The notes under the pieces are model-generated. The model was not told the DNA's origin. It did no database searches and saw only the letters and a list, made by a program, of their open reading frames with translations. A DNA stretch of 64,000 nt, taken from assembly GCF_036345915.1 (NCBI RefSeq), contig NZ_CP107785.1:4464001-4528000 (forward strand), in the 5' to 3' direction. Both the position numbers and the translations under genes were made by a program. Below are positions 7,582-19,200 of the stretch, piece by piece; the first letter of the stretch is position 1, and each line of letters opens with the position of its first letter. Source of the DNA: Nocardia sp. NBC_00565. GTDB lineage: Bacteria > Actinomycetota > Actinomycetes > Mycobacteriales > Mycobacteriaceae.

Positions 7582-9042
7582 GTGGACGACAGTGCACCCA
7601 AGGAATCTTGCGGCGTTTTCGGACTCTATGCCCCCGGCAGCCCCGTCTCTCACATGGTCTACCTCGGCCTTTTCGCCCTGCAGCATCGGGGGCAGGAAGC
7701 CGCTGGCATCGCGGTTAGCGAGGGCGACAAGATTTGGGTCGACAAGGACACCGGCCTGGTCTCAACCATTTTCAACGACTATCGTTTGCAGACCCTGCGG
7801 GGGGAATTGGCGATCGGCCACACCCGTTACAGCACAACAGGTTCCGGCGACTGGCAGAACTCTCAGCCGGTGTACCGGCAAGTCGGCGAACACCAGTTCG
7901 CGCTGGCCCATAACGGCAACCTCGTCAATACCGAGCCACTCGCCGCGGAACTCGGTGTCCCCGCCGATGGAATCGGCAGCGACAGCGATCTCGCGGCCGA
8001 GCTGCTGGCGCGGGAATTGCATGGTGGCAGCGGTGATCAGGACGAACTCGTCGAGGCGTTTGTCCGCACGCTCCCCCGGCTCAGCGGAGCCTATTCCTTC
8101 GTGCTCCTCAGCCAAGACGCGATCATCGGTGTGCGTGACCCGCATGGGTTTCGCCCGCTGTTCCTCGGCCGCCTCAATGATGGGGGCTGGGCACTCGCGT
8201 CGGAGACGCCGGCGCTCGATGTTATCGACGCCGCTGTCGTTCGTGAGATTCAGCCCGGCGAGATGGTTGTCATCGACGGCGCCGGTGTGAAGTCGTTGTG
8301 GCCCTTCCCTGCCGAGGCGATTGTGCCGAAGTTCTGTTCGTTCGAGTATGTCTATTTTGCTCGGCCGGATGGGAATCTGCGGGGCCAGAATGTTCATCGA
8401 GTCCGGCAGCGCATGGGCGAAGCCCTGGCACGTCAGGCTCCCGTCGATGCCGACGCCGTGGTTCCGATCCCGGAATCCAGCGTGCCCGGCGCCCAGGGAT
8501 ACGCGCACGAGTCGGGCATCCCTTACGTCGACGGTTTCGTCAAGAACAGATACATCGGCCGGACGTTCATCGCACCAACCCAGCAGCTTCGCCGCAACGC
8601 GGTCAAGATCAAGCTGAACCCGATTCGAGAGAACATCGAAGGCAAGCGCCTCGTCGTAGTCGAGGACTCGATCATCCGGGCCACCACGCTGCTGGAAACG
8701 ATGCGCATGCTGCGCAATTCCGGTGTCGCCGAGATCCACCTGCGGGTCCTCTCACCGCCGTACAAATGGCCGTGCTGGTATGGCATGGACACCACCGACC
8801 AGTCGAAACTGGTTGCAGCGCAAATGAGCGTGGAGCAGATCAGAACCTTCCTCGGCGCGGACTCCTTGGCGTACTTGGACATCGATGCGATGCTCACCGC
8901 CATCAGCCCCGAAGACACAACCGGATTGTGCACAGCGTGCTTGACCGGCGACTACCCGATTCCCGTGCCGTCGCACGGTGACAGTGCGAACGGCCGGACC
9001 GACGCCCGATGGACTCTCCCCATCGAGGCGGTCATCCCCTAA
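7582..9042 (+). CDS. purF: Amidophosphoribosyltransferase (PurF), divergent copy
   Basis: Catalyses the committed step of purine synthesis, PRPP plus glutamine to phosphoribosylamine. The 486-residue protein has a 9-residue propeptide before the Ntn nucleophile Cys10 (ESCGVFGLYAPG), GHTRYSTTG and HNGNLVN of the glutaminase domain, and a C-terminal phosphoribosyltransferase domain with VPIPESSVPGAQGYA and the PRPP loop VVVEDSIIRATT. The last motif is usually VEDSIVRGTT, so a conserved Gly is Ala, and SPPYKWPCWYGMD is also variant. The GTG start is set by the propeptide-Cys position; a GAGGAGG lies 29 bases upstream, farther than usual. It stands alone on the plus strand. Divergence and location suggest a second, specialised or resistant copy. 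Confidence 0.9.
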   Translation: MDDSAPKESCGVFGLYAPGSPVSHMVYLGLFALQHRGQEAAGIAVSEGDKIWVDKDTGLVSTIFNDYRLQTLRGELAIGHTRYSTTGSGDWQNSQPVYRQVGEHQFALAHNGNLVNTEPLAAELGVPADGIGSDSDLAAELLARELHGGSGDQDELVEAFVRTLPRLSGAYSFVLLSQDAIIGVRDPHGFRPLFLGRLNDGGWALASETPALDVIDAAVVREIQPGEMVVIDGAGVKSLWPFPAEAIVPKFCSFEYVYFARPDGNLRGQNVHRVRQRMGEALARQAPVDADAVVPIPESSVPGAQGYAHESGIPYVDGFVKNRYIGRTFIAPTQQLRRNAVKIKLNPIRENIEGKRLVVVEDSIIRATTLLETMRMLRNSGVAEIHLRVLSPPYKWPCWYGMDTTDQSKLVAAQMSVEQIRTFLGADSLAYLDIDAMLTAISPEDTTGLCTACLTGDYPIPVPSHGDSANGRTDARWTLPIEAVIP

Positions 9043-9742
9043 CTTCGGCAACGTCTCACCTGTGCTGGACACCAGGTCCACACAACGCAGGTGCCCGCAT
9101 GACGCGGCGTCAGTCCTGGATCGCATACGGGAGCTGCGATGATGCGGCGGGCAATCCTCGCTGCGTTTGTCGCTGAAAGGCGTGCGCTGCCGCCGGAAAG
9201 CAGGCCGCGCTGGTCATCCTCCCCCAACCCGCCGACCAGACAAGGGTCTTCTCGCTGACCCTAGGTGCCGGTCGCGGTGAAGGCTCCCACATATCGCCGG
9301 GGACATCAGAAAACAGCCGCACACGACGCGCGTTGCTGTTGCGGTCCACTTCGACGGAGGTCGAGGACGATGTCCGAAAACACATTCCACGACAAACCCG
9401 CAACACCCACCACCACGGGCGCACCGCCGACCGTCGGGATTCACCCGCCAACGGCGAGCCACCTTCGACGGTTTCGGCGCAGACCAGGCCAGGGACCTAA
9501 CCGCAGGAGATCGACCAGCGCCACTGGGCGAGAACGCCGTCGAGGTGGTGGCGAGCCGTGATTGCAGCTGGCGCACCGGCGAGGCGGCGGCCCATATCTT
9601 CCGACGTACACCACCACCGCTCGCGCCCAGTTCTACCGGAAGGCCGCGGTCACCGGCGCGGCCGCGGCGTGGAAACCAGCACCGGCGACCTCCAAGCGAG
9701 GGCTCGGTCGAGCTCGTCTCAACCACACGATTCGGAAAAAGG
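9043..9742. other. Long spacer between purF and guaB 3' ends
   Basis: No gene is recognised. A 63-residue frame (9370-9561, plus strand) has a GGAGG ribosome site and begins MSENTFHDKPATPTTTG, but after ~30 residues it becomes Arg-rich and looks like shifted or degenerate code. The neighbouring frames give fragmentary coding-like stretches, so an eroded gene is possible. Confidence 0.4.
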
Positions 9743-11320
<1,578 letters not shown>

Positions 11321-11398
11321 CTAGCTGACCGAAGGTGAATCCGAAAGTCGCTGGAGCGGAGGGAGATACCTGTGTGCCGGTGAAATCTCACGATGAGT

Positions 11399-13216
11399 CT
11401 AGGGTTCATGTCGACCGGAACTGTCGATGCGCCACGGAATTGAGTCGCTCATTCCATCGCCACATCGCCACATCGCCAAGACGAGCCAGAGCAAGTCCAC
11501 TGGCCACGTCGCGAGATCACTTGGCGGCATGGTGAAGAGGGCGGTGACGAGCGGGTCGGCGCGAAGAGATTGTTCGTGCCGCCGAGCCAGTGCCACCAGA
11601 CTGCGGTGCAACTCGCCCTTCGCCGGGTAAGGGAAGACAGCTTTCGGCCGCGACAGCACGGTGTCCGGAATGATCCGGTGCATGCTCGCACGTAGCAGCA
11701 TTTTGCCTTGCCGGGATTGCGGGTGGATGTGGCGCTGGAATGGTGCGGCGAAGCACCATTCGACGATCGGGTGATCCAGAAATGGGAAGCGGGCCTCGAT
11801 GGTCATGCGCATGGCGAGGAAGTCCTCGAACTGGACGATTCTGGCCACTTGGGTGCCCACCAGTAGACGGTGTGCGCGCTCGAGGGCTGTTCCTGGTTCG
11901 CGGTGCAGGACCTCCAGCACCGCGGCGTCAGCGGTGCGGCGGTGGCGCAGTACGTCGCTGGACAGGCCGGGGGCTTGGCGGGAGGCGGGTAGTCGGCGGA
12001 TAAGGGCTTCGTCGGGGGATCTGATGTCGAGGATGTTGGCGATGAAGTTCGCCCGGCCGACGTAGCCGGCCATGGTCTCGTCCGCGCCTTGGCCGTTGAG
12101 CACGACCCGCAGGCCCAGGTCGTGGACGGTGCGGTAGTTCGCCAGGATGCTGACGTGGCGGACATCGTCGTTGACGGCCGCGAGGTCGCAGACTGTGTCG
12201 ATGTCGTCGAGGATGATCGTGTTGGGCCGCACGTGGATCCGGTGGTCGACATCAGCGCTGAGGTGCTCGATCAGGGTCCTGCTGTATCGCGTGTCCTCGT
12301 TCACCGTCGACGGCACACCGGAGGCCGGATCTTGCGCAGCGTAGGCGATGGTCACCGCAGTGAGGGGGCCGTGGCGGGCGGCGAGCGCGGTGATCGCCGA
12401 GGAATCCAAGCCGCCGCTGAGGAAGGTCGCGACGGGCACGTCGGCAGCGAGCATCGTCTGCACGCTGTCAGCCAGCAGCTCCGTCAGTTCAGCGGTGGAT
12501 CCCTGCGCCTGCGAGTTCGTCTCGGGCAGCGACCAGTACGTGGTGCTGCTGGTGTTTCCGTCGGCGGTGACTGCCAGGTAGGTCGCTGGCGGGACCGAGC
12601 GCACTCCGTCGAGTGCGGTGCGCCAAGGATCGACCTCGAGCGTTGATGAGCACAGCAGGCGGTGGCGGATGGTGTCGAGGTCGGGCCGCCGGGGAACGCC
12701 AGTACATTGCAGCAGTGCCTCGGCCTCCGAGGCGAACGAGAACCAGGAGGGGCCGTGGTGGAAGTACAGCGGTTTGATGCCGAGCCGGTCGCGCACGAGC
12801 GTCAGGCAGCGAGCCCGCTGGTCCCAGATGGCGAACGCGAACATGCCGCGGAATCGCTGTAGTGCTGCGGGCCCCCACCTCTGCCAGGCGCGTAGCACCA
12901 CCTCGGTGTCGGTTTCGGACTCGAACACAAACTCCGCGCCCAGCTCCCGGCGCAGGGCCCGGAAGTTGTACAGCTCGCCGTTGTAGGTGATGGTCAGGTG
13001 CGCTCGGGTCATCGGCTGGGTGCCGGCGTCGCCGAGTCCCACGATGCTGAGCCTCCGGTGCCCGAACATAACCGCATCGTCACACCAGAAGCCACCGGCG
13101 TCGGGGCCGCGGTGAGCCAACGCAGCGGTCATCCTCTCCACATCGGCCCGACCCGGGACCGGCCCGGCCGCGACGGTGTGGACGAGGGTTCCCGCGATGC
13201 CACATCCGCTGTACAT
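11399..13216 (-). CDS. Asparagine-synthetase-like ATP-dependent amidotransferase of the NRPS operon
   Basis: The ~605-residue protein belongs to the AsnB/beta-lactam-synthetase superfamily. Its N-terminal Ntn glutaminase-type domain has GCGIAG, AHRGPDAGG, FGHRRLSIVG and TYNGELYN. Its C-terminal ATP-pyrophosphatase domain has the PP-loop FLSGGLDSSA and GQGADETMAGY. In normal AsnB the Cys follows the initiator Met directly. Here the reading is M-Y-S-G-C from the ATG (or two residues longer from GTG 13222, which overlaps the NRPS stop as GTGA), so the Cys is residue 5 or 7 and needs a propeptide to be trimmed, or the glutaminase is idle. AsnB homologues in biosynthetic clusters amidate carboxylates or close lactam rings. 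Here it likely acts on the NRPS product or a precursor amino acid. Confidence 0.85.
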   Translation of the reverse strand: MYSGCGIAGTLVHTVAAGPVPGRADVERMTAALAHRGPDAGGFWCDDAVMFGHRRLSIVGLGDAGTQPMTRAHLTITYNGELYNFRALRRELGAEFVFESETDTEVVLRAWQRWGPAALQRFRGMFAFAIWDQRARCLTLVRDRLGIKPLYFHHGPSWFSFASEAEALLQCTGVPRRPDLDTIRHRLLCSSTLEVDPWRTALDGVRSVPPATYLAVTADGNTSSTTYWSLPETNSQAQGSTAELTELLADSVQTMLAADVPVATFLSGGLDSSAITALAARHGPLTAVTIAYAAQDPASGVPSTVNEDTRYSRTLIEHLSADVDHRIHVRPNTIILDDIDTVCDLAAVNDDVRHVSILANYRTVHDLGLRVVLNGQGADETMAGYVGRANFIANILDIRSPDEALIRRLPASRQAPGLSSDVLRHRRTADAAVLEVLHREPGTALERAHRLLVGTQVARIVQFEDFLAMRMTIEARFPFLDHPIVEWCFAAPFQRHIHPQSRQGKMLLRASMHRIIPDTVLSRPKAVFPYPAKGELHRSLVALARRHEQSLRADPLVTALFTMPPSDLATWPVDLLWLVLAMWRCGDGMSDSIPWRIDSSGRHEP

Positions 13217-13218
13217 CC

Positions 13219-16200
13219 TCACTCGCTCCGTCCATCGAGGAGATCACTCAGTGCGGTGAGGCCGTCGCCGGACATCATCGAGAAGTGGTCGCCGGGAACG
13301 ACTTCCAGACGCACCTCGGTGCGGGTGTGCTGTCGCCACAACCCGACATCGACCAACCCTGCCGCGTCCGTGTCCTGGGACATGACCACGGTCACCGCCT
13401 CGACCTGGCCGACTGGGCGCCAGGCCGCCAGTGCCGCACGGTTGGCCAGCAGAACATCGATCTGCCGTTCGAGCAGCGACCGATCCTCGATACCGAGGTC
13501 GGCTCCCGCAAGCCGCTGCACCAGTGCGGAAACCCGTTCGGGCTCAGCTAGTTCCGCCATGTCCGCGACGGCGGATGCCACTTCGTCCGAGGTGCTCCAG
13601 GGCAACAACCGGTGGAGCTGACCGGTGAGCGAGGCCGCATCGTCGGCCCCGTCCTGGGTGCTCGGCGGGTCGATCAGTGTCAGGGTGACCCGGTCGTCGC
13701 TGTCCTCGAACTGTCGCGCCATCTCGAATGCCACGGCGGCGCCGAAGGACCATCCGGTGATCGTGTACGGCCCGTAGGGCTGGATGCGGCGGATCCGCGT
13801 GCAGTACTCCTCGGCCAGTTCGGCCACAGTGGTGTTTGGGTGTGGCTCGGATTGGGGCAGCCCGATCCACCGCCACGGTGCGCCGGGCCGGGATGCCAAC
13901 GGATGCGCCCAGCTGATGGTGCCGTCGACTGGGTGCATGAGGAAATGGTTCGGCCGATCCGGGCCGCCGCCGAGGGGCACCGTCGCCGCCGTCTGCTCGA
14001 TCGCATCGATCATCGCGTCCAACACTGCCTCGGCGAACGAGGCGTCGGCTCGAGCCGGGTCGAGGGCGCATCGCACCACGATCGTCTGGCCGGTGTCGAT
14101 CACGGTGATATCCAGCGGCGTCGGAAGCACATTGGCCGGCCCGATCCCGAACCCGGTCTCCACAGCCACCGGGGTGAGGACGTCCGTGGGCAACGACGAT
14201 GAGCGCTGACCGAGGTAGTTGAAGGTGACCGCGGGCTCGGCGATCCCGGCCACCAGCGTGCCGAGTGCCGAGGTCGGCTCGAGGTAGCGGGCGATGCCGT
14301 AATTGGCGCCGTGGGCGGGAACATCGGCCAGGTGGCGTTCGACGTCCTGGGCGTCGTCGAGGAGTTCGGCGTGGTCGCCGATCGGCAGGAACACCGGGTA
14401 CAGGGCGGTCAGCCAGCCGACGATCTCTTCGGCGCCGGGCAGATGATCGCGGCCGTGCCCTTCCAGCAGCACATAGAGCGGTTCCCCGGATGTGCGCTTC
14501 AGCCCCCGGGCGAGCGCGGCCAGCAGCACTGCTCGCCCGCCCGGCCCGCGCATCAGCGGCAGCTCACGTACCATCAACCGCCGAGCCAACGGGGACAATG
14601 TGCGCTCGATGCAGCGCAGAGCGCCGTACGGAGACCGATCGACGCTGTCGGCGGCGATGATCGGCGCAGACCTGTTCGCCAGCTCCTTCCAATAGTCGAG
14701 TTCGGTGCCGCTGGGCCGCAATGAGATTCGCTCCGGCACACCAGCGGCGGCCACGAGATGGTCTGCGGCCGCAGCGCCGCCGCTTTGCCGATGGTGGCTG
14801 GATTCGATATCGCGGACCAGGATGTCCCAGGAGACGGCGTCGACGATGAGGTGGTGCAGCACCAGGCACAGCCACCGTCGGCCGGACCACGCCTCGTTGC
14901 ACAGCGCGATCCGCCACAGTCGACCGGCACGGATCGACAGCTGTGCGCTCATCGAAGCCAAATGGGCGCGCACCGATACCTCGGCGCCACCGAAGGCGGA
15001 GAGGGCCACGACCTCAACGGCAGGGGCGGGCGCGACATCGAGCAGTTGGGCCCGCCACTGTTCACCGATCTCGGTGAACACCGTGCGGAATGCGTCGTGG
15101 CGGGCAACGGTCGACTCGATTGCCGCCACCAGGTCGAGGTCACTGGTGCTGGGGTCGATCTCGAACAGCCGGACCTGCTGGAACTGGTCCGGGTCGGCGA
15201 AGCCTTGGGCGAAGAACCATCCTTGGATCCCCGACAGCGCCAGCGCGGCGCCACCGGCTCGTCGCGGTCGGTCCGCCGCGATCGGCTCGAGAACAAGGTT
15301 CTCGCTGATAGCGCGGATGGTGCGCGCGCGAAGGACGGTCGGGACCGACAAGTTCAGTCCATGCGAACGAGCCAGGGTCACGGCTCGGATCGCCAGCAGC
15401 GAATCACCTCCGACGGCGAAGAAGTCGTCGTCGATGGTGATGTCCCGGCGTCCCAGCAGCGTCCGCCACAGCTCGAGCAACAGGTGCTGTGCCGGGTCGG
15501 TGTGCTCGGCTTCCTCGGTTACGGCAGGTGGGCCAGTCGGGGTCGGCATGCGGTTGCGATCGATCTTGCCGATGCGGGTTCGAGGCAGCTCGTCGACGAC
15601 CGCGTACACCGAGGGCACCATGTAGGCGGGCAGCCGCTCGCCCAGCCACCGCTGCAGCGCGGTGACCAGAGCGTGGTCGTGGCCCGGGGCGGCTACGAAC
15701 GCCGCCATTTGCGGGGTTCCTGCCACCACATGGAGGGCGACGAAAGCGGAGGTGACCGCGGGATGCTCGGTCAGGCAGCGGGTGACCTCGCCGGTCTCGA
15801 TCCGGAATCCGCGGACCTTGATCTGGTCGTCGAGACGGCCGAGGATCTCGAATTCTCCGTCGGGGCGCACGCGTGCGACGTCGCCGGTCCGGTAGGCCCG
15901 AGCGCCGGCCATCGGCCCGACCGCGATCGGCGCGAATCGTTGGCAGGTCAATTCCGGACGCCCGAAATAACCCGCCGACACTCCGGCGCCGCCGATGACC
16001 AGCTCGCCCCGCGCGCCGATCGGCGCCAGCTGCCCGCGCGGATCCAGGACGAACATCGAACTGTTCGCGACAGGATGGCCGATCGAGATCCGGTGTGCGC
16101 CGCTCGTCCGCGCCCGCGGATGCACTCGCGCGACCGAGGTCCAGACGGTTGCTTCGGTCGGCCCGTATTCGTTGTACAGGCCCACCTCTCCCAGTAGTTG

Positions 16201-19200
16201 CGCGTGGCGGCGCACCAGCTCGCTCGTGCACGGCTCACCGCCGACAGCGACGACCCGCAGTGAAGTCGCCCAAGGGTTTTCGAGGCTGTCGAGGAACACC
16301 GAATAGAACGAGGACACGAAGTTCAGGTGGGTGACCGCATAGGTGTCGATCAGTGCGCACAGTCCGTCGGGATCCTGGTCGGTGGTGTCGTCGCCGGAGA
16401 AGACCACCGTGCCCCCGAGCCACAACGTCCACAGCACCATCGAGGCCGCGACGTCGAAGATCGGCGGGAGCGTGACCAACGTCCGCGGCGGTGTCCACCC
16501 GAATTCGACGGTGCGCGCGTGGATGGCAGCGACCGCGTTGGCGTGCGTGGCCACGACCGCTTTCGGTGTCCCGGTCGACCCCGAGGTGAAGGTCAGATAC
16601 GCCGGGGCGTCGGGCTGAATCGCTGGAAGCGGCGGCGCGATGGGCGAGGCGACGGCTTGGTCGGGGCAGATGACAGGCACACCGCAGCCGCGGAACGCTG
16701 CGACCGCCTCGGATGCGCACAGCACCGCAGCGGCCGCACTGTTCTGCACCAACGTCAACAGCCGCATCCGCGGTTGAGTGGGATCGACGGTGATATAGGC
16801 CGCGCCGCGGCGAAGCACGGCCAGCCACGCGGCGACCAGTTCCACCGACTTGCCGTAGGCAACCGCGATGGTCGCGTCGGTGCCCAGCTCGAACTGGGCG
16901 AGCACGGTTTCGAACTGGGCGACGAGTTCATCGAGTTCACGGTAGGTGATCTGGTGTTCTCCCTGGATCAGTGCGATCGCATCCGGGGCGCGGGTAATGG
17001 CGTGGTCGATACCGTCAGTGATCGTGGTGAATGCCGGTGTCGAATCCGGTCCGGTCCCGGAGGTGAGGATGCGCCGGGTCATCACTGGCCCGAGTAGATC
17101 GAGGGTGTTGATCGGGGTGTCCCAGTGGTCGGTGATCGAGGCGACGATATGGGCGAACTGGGCAGCGTGCTCCTGGGCTGTCGCGGGGTCGAACAAGGCG
17201 CTGTTGTACTCCCAAAGGATGTCGATCCCTACGCGCTGCGACCCGTCCGCAGAGGCGACCATCTCCGGCACGCACACGACGTTGACATCGTTTTTCGCCG
17301 AGCCGTTGTGGTCGATGCGCAGCTCGCCGCGCAGGCCGTCGAGTTCGAAGCGCGGACGTGGGTTGTCGTGGAAGGCGAACATCAACCCGAACAACGCATT
17401 TCGCGCGGGATCACGGACCAGATTCAGTGCCTCGACCAGGTCGACCAGCGGGAACTCCTGATTGTCCTGCGCACCGAGCAGCACCTGCATCACTCCGTGC
17501 ACGACCGTGCCCACCGTGGCGGACTCCTCGACCCGCAACCGCAGCGGCAGCGCGTTGACGAACATGCCGAGCAGGCTCGCGGTCTCGGCCTGCCGGCGGT
17601 TGGACAGCGCTGAGCCGATCACCATGTCCGATTCGTTCGTGTGGCGCCACACCAGCAGCGCGAATGCGGACAGGAAGACCGCGAACCGCGTCACGCCGTG
17701 GCGCGTACACGCCGCGTCGATCGCTGACACGACCCCATGGGTGAGGCCCACCCGGACGCAGCCTCCTTCGAAGGTCTGCACCGGTGGGCGGGGCCGGTCG
17801 GGTTCGAAGCTGACACCGACCGGAGAACAGCCCTCGAGCGTGCTCGCCCAGTACTGCTGTTGGCGGCGGTAGTGATCGGTGTCGCGCCACCGGCCATACC
17901 AATGCGCGTAGTCGCGGTACTGCACCGGCAACCCCGGGCGGGGATTGGGCCGGGCGTGCTGTTCGGCGTCGTAGGCGTCGCGGATCTCCGCGAGCAGCAG
18001 CGTTGCCGACCAACCATCGTGGACGAAGTGGTGCTCGACCTGGAATAGCTGCCACCGCGTCTGTGACAGCCGGTACAGGCACCACCGCACCAGCGGCAGG
18101 GCCGCGATATCGAATCCGCTACCCATCGCAGCTTGCTTGTGCGCGGCCAGGGCGCTGCGCTGAGTCTGCTGCCCCATCGTGGAGAGGTCCACCTGCTCGA
18201 TCCGGACCTGCCAGGGGGAATGGACGCGTTGCACCGGTCCCTGTGGGCCGTCATGGAAGGTGGTGCGCAGGATCTCATGGCGCTCAACGATGTCGGTCAG
18301 GGCCATCTTGAGCATACCGACGTCCAGTTCGCCGGTCAGCTCCAGGGTGCATTGAGTGTTGTATGCCAGCACCGATGGCGCCAGGTGATGCAAGATCCAG
18401 ATCTGGCGCTGCTGGGCACTGAGCGGAGCGTCGTTGCTATCGCGGTCGGTCACCATCAGTGCCGGTCTGCCGATCGGGGCCGCCCGGCGCACATGCGTCG
18501 CGATCTCGCGAACGTCGGACGCGGCGAACAGGACACTCATCGGGATCTCGATATCGAAACGGGCGCTGATCGCTGCCGAGAGCCGCACATGCGACAACGA
18601 GGTGAGCCCGAACCCGCGCAGATCCGCGTCGACGGCGATCACCTCGGCGCTGGTCACATCGGCCACCATCTCGACCAGGATCCGCTCGATCTCGTCGACC
18701 GCGGTTGCCGCGGATCGGACCGGTGCTCCAGGGCGGGGAAGGTTGCGTTCATCGATCTTGCCGTTCGCGGTGCGCGGCAGCCCCTCCACGATCATCCACG
18801 CCGTAGGAATCATGTAGTGCGGCAGTCGGATCGCCAGGTGAGCTCGTGCCTGATCTACCGTCATGCCGCTGTCAGCGGCGGGTACCAGGTACCCCACCAA
18901 TGTCGTGTCCGCGCCCAGGTCGGTGCGCACACTCACATATGCCTGTTCCACGCCAGGGTGGGTCATCAACGCGGTCTCGACGTGGCCTGGCTCGACCCGG
19001 TTGCCCTGAATCTTGATCTGGCGGTCGCCACGTCCGAGGAACACGAATTGGCCGTCGGCGGTGATCTCGACAAGATCACCTGTGCGGTAAGCCCTTACCT
19101 CGTTGGGCAACTCGATGAACCGGTCAGCGGTGAGCTCTGGTCGAGCCAGGTACCCGATCGCCACATTCGGGCCGGTGATAGCGAGCTCACCGATAGCCCC

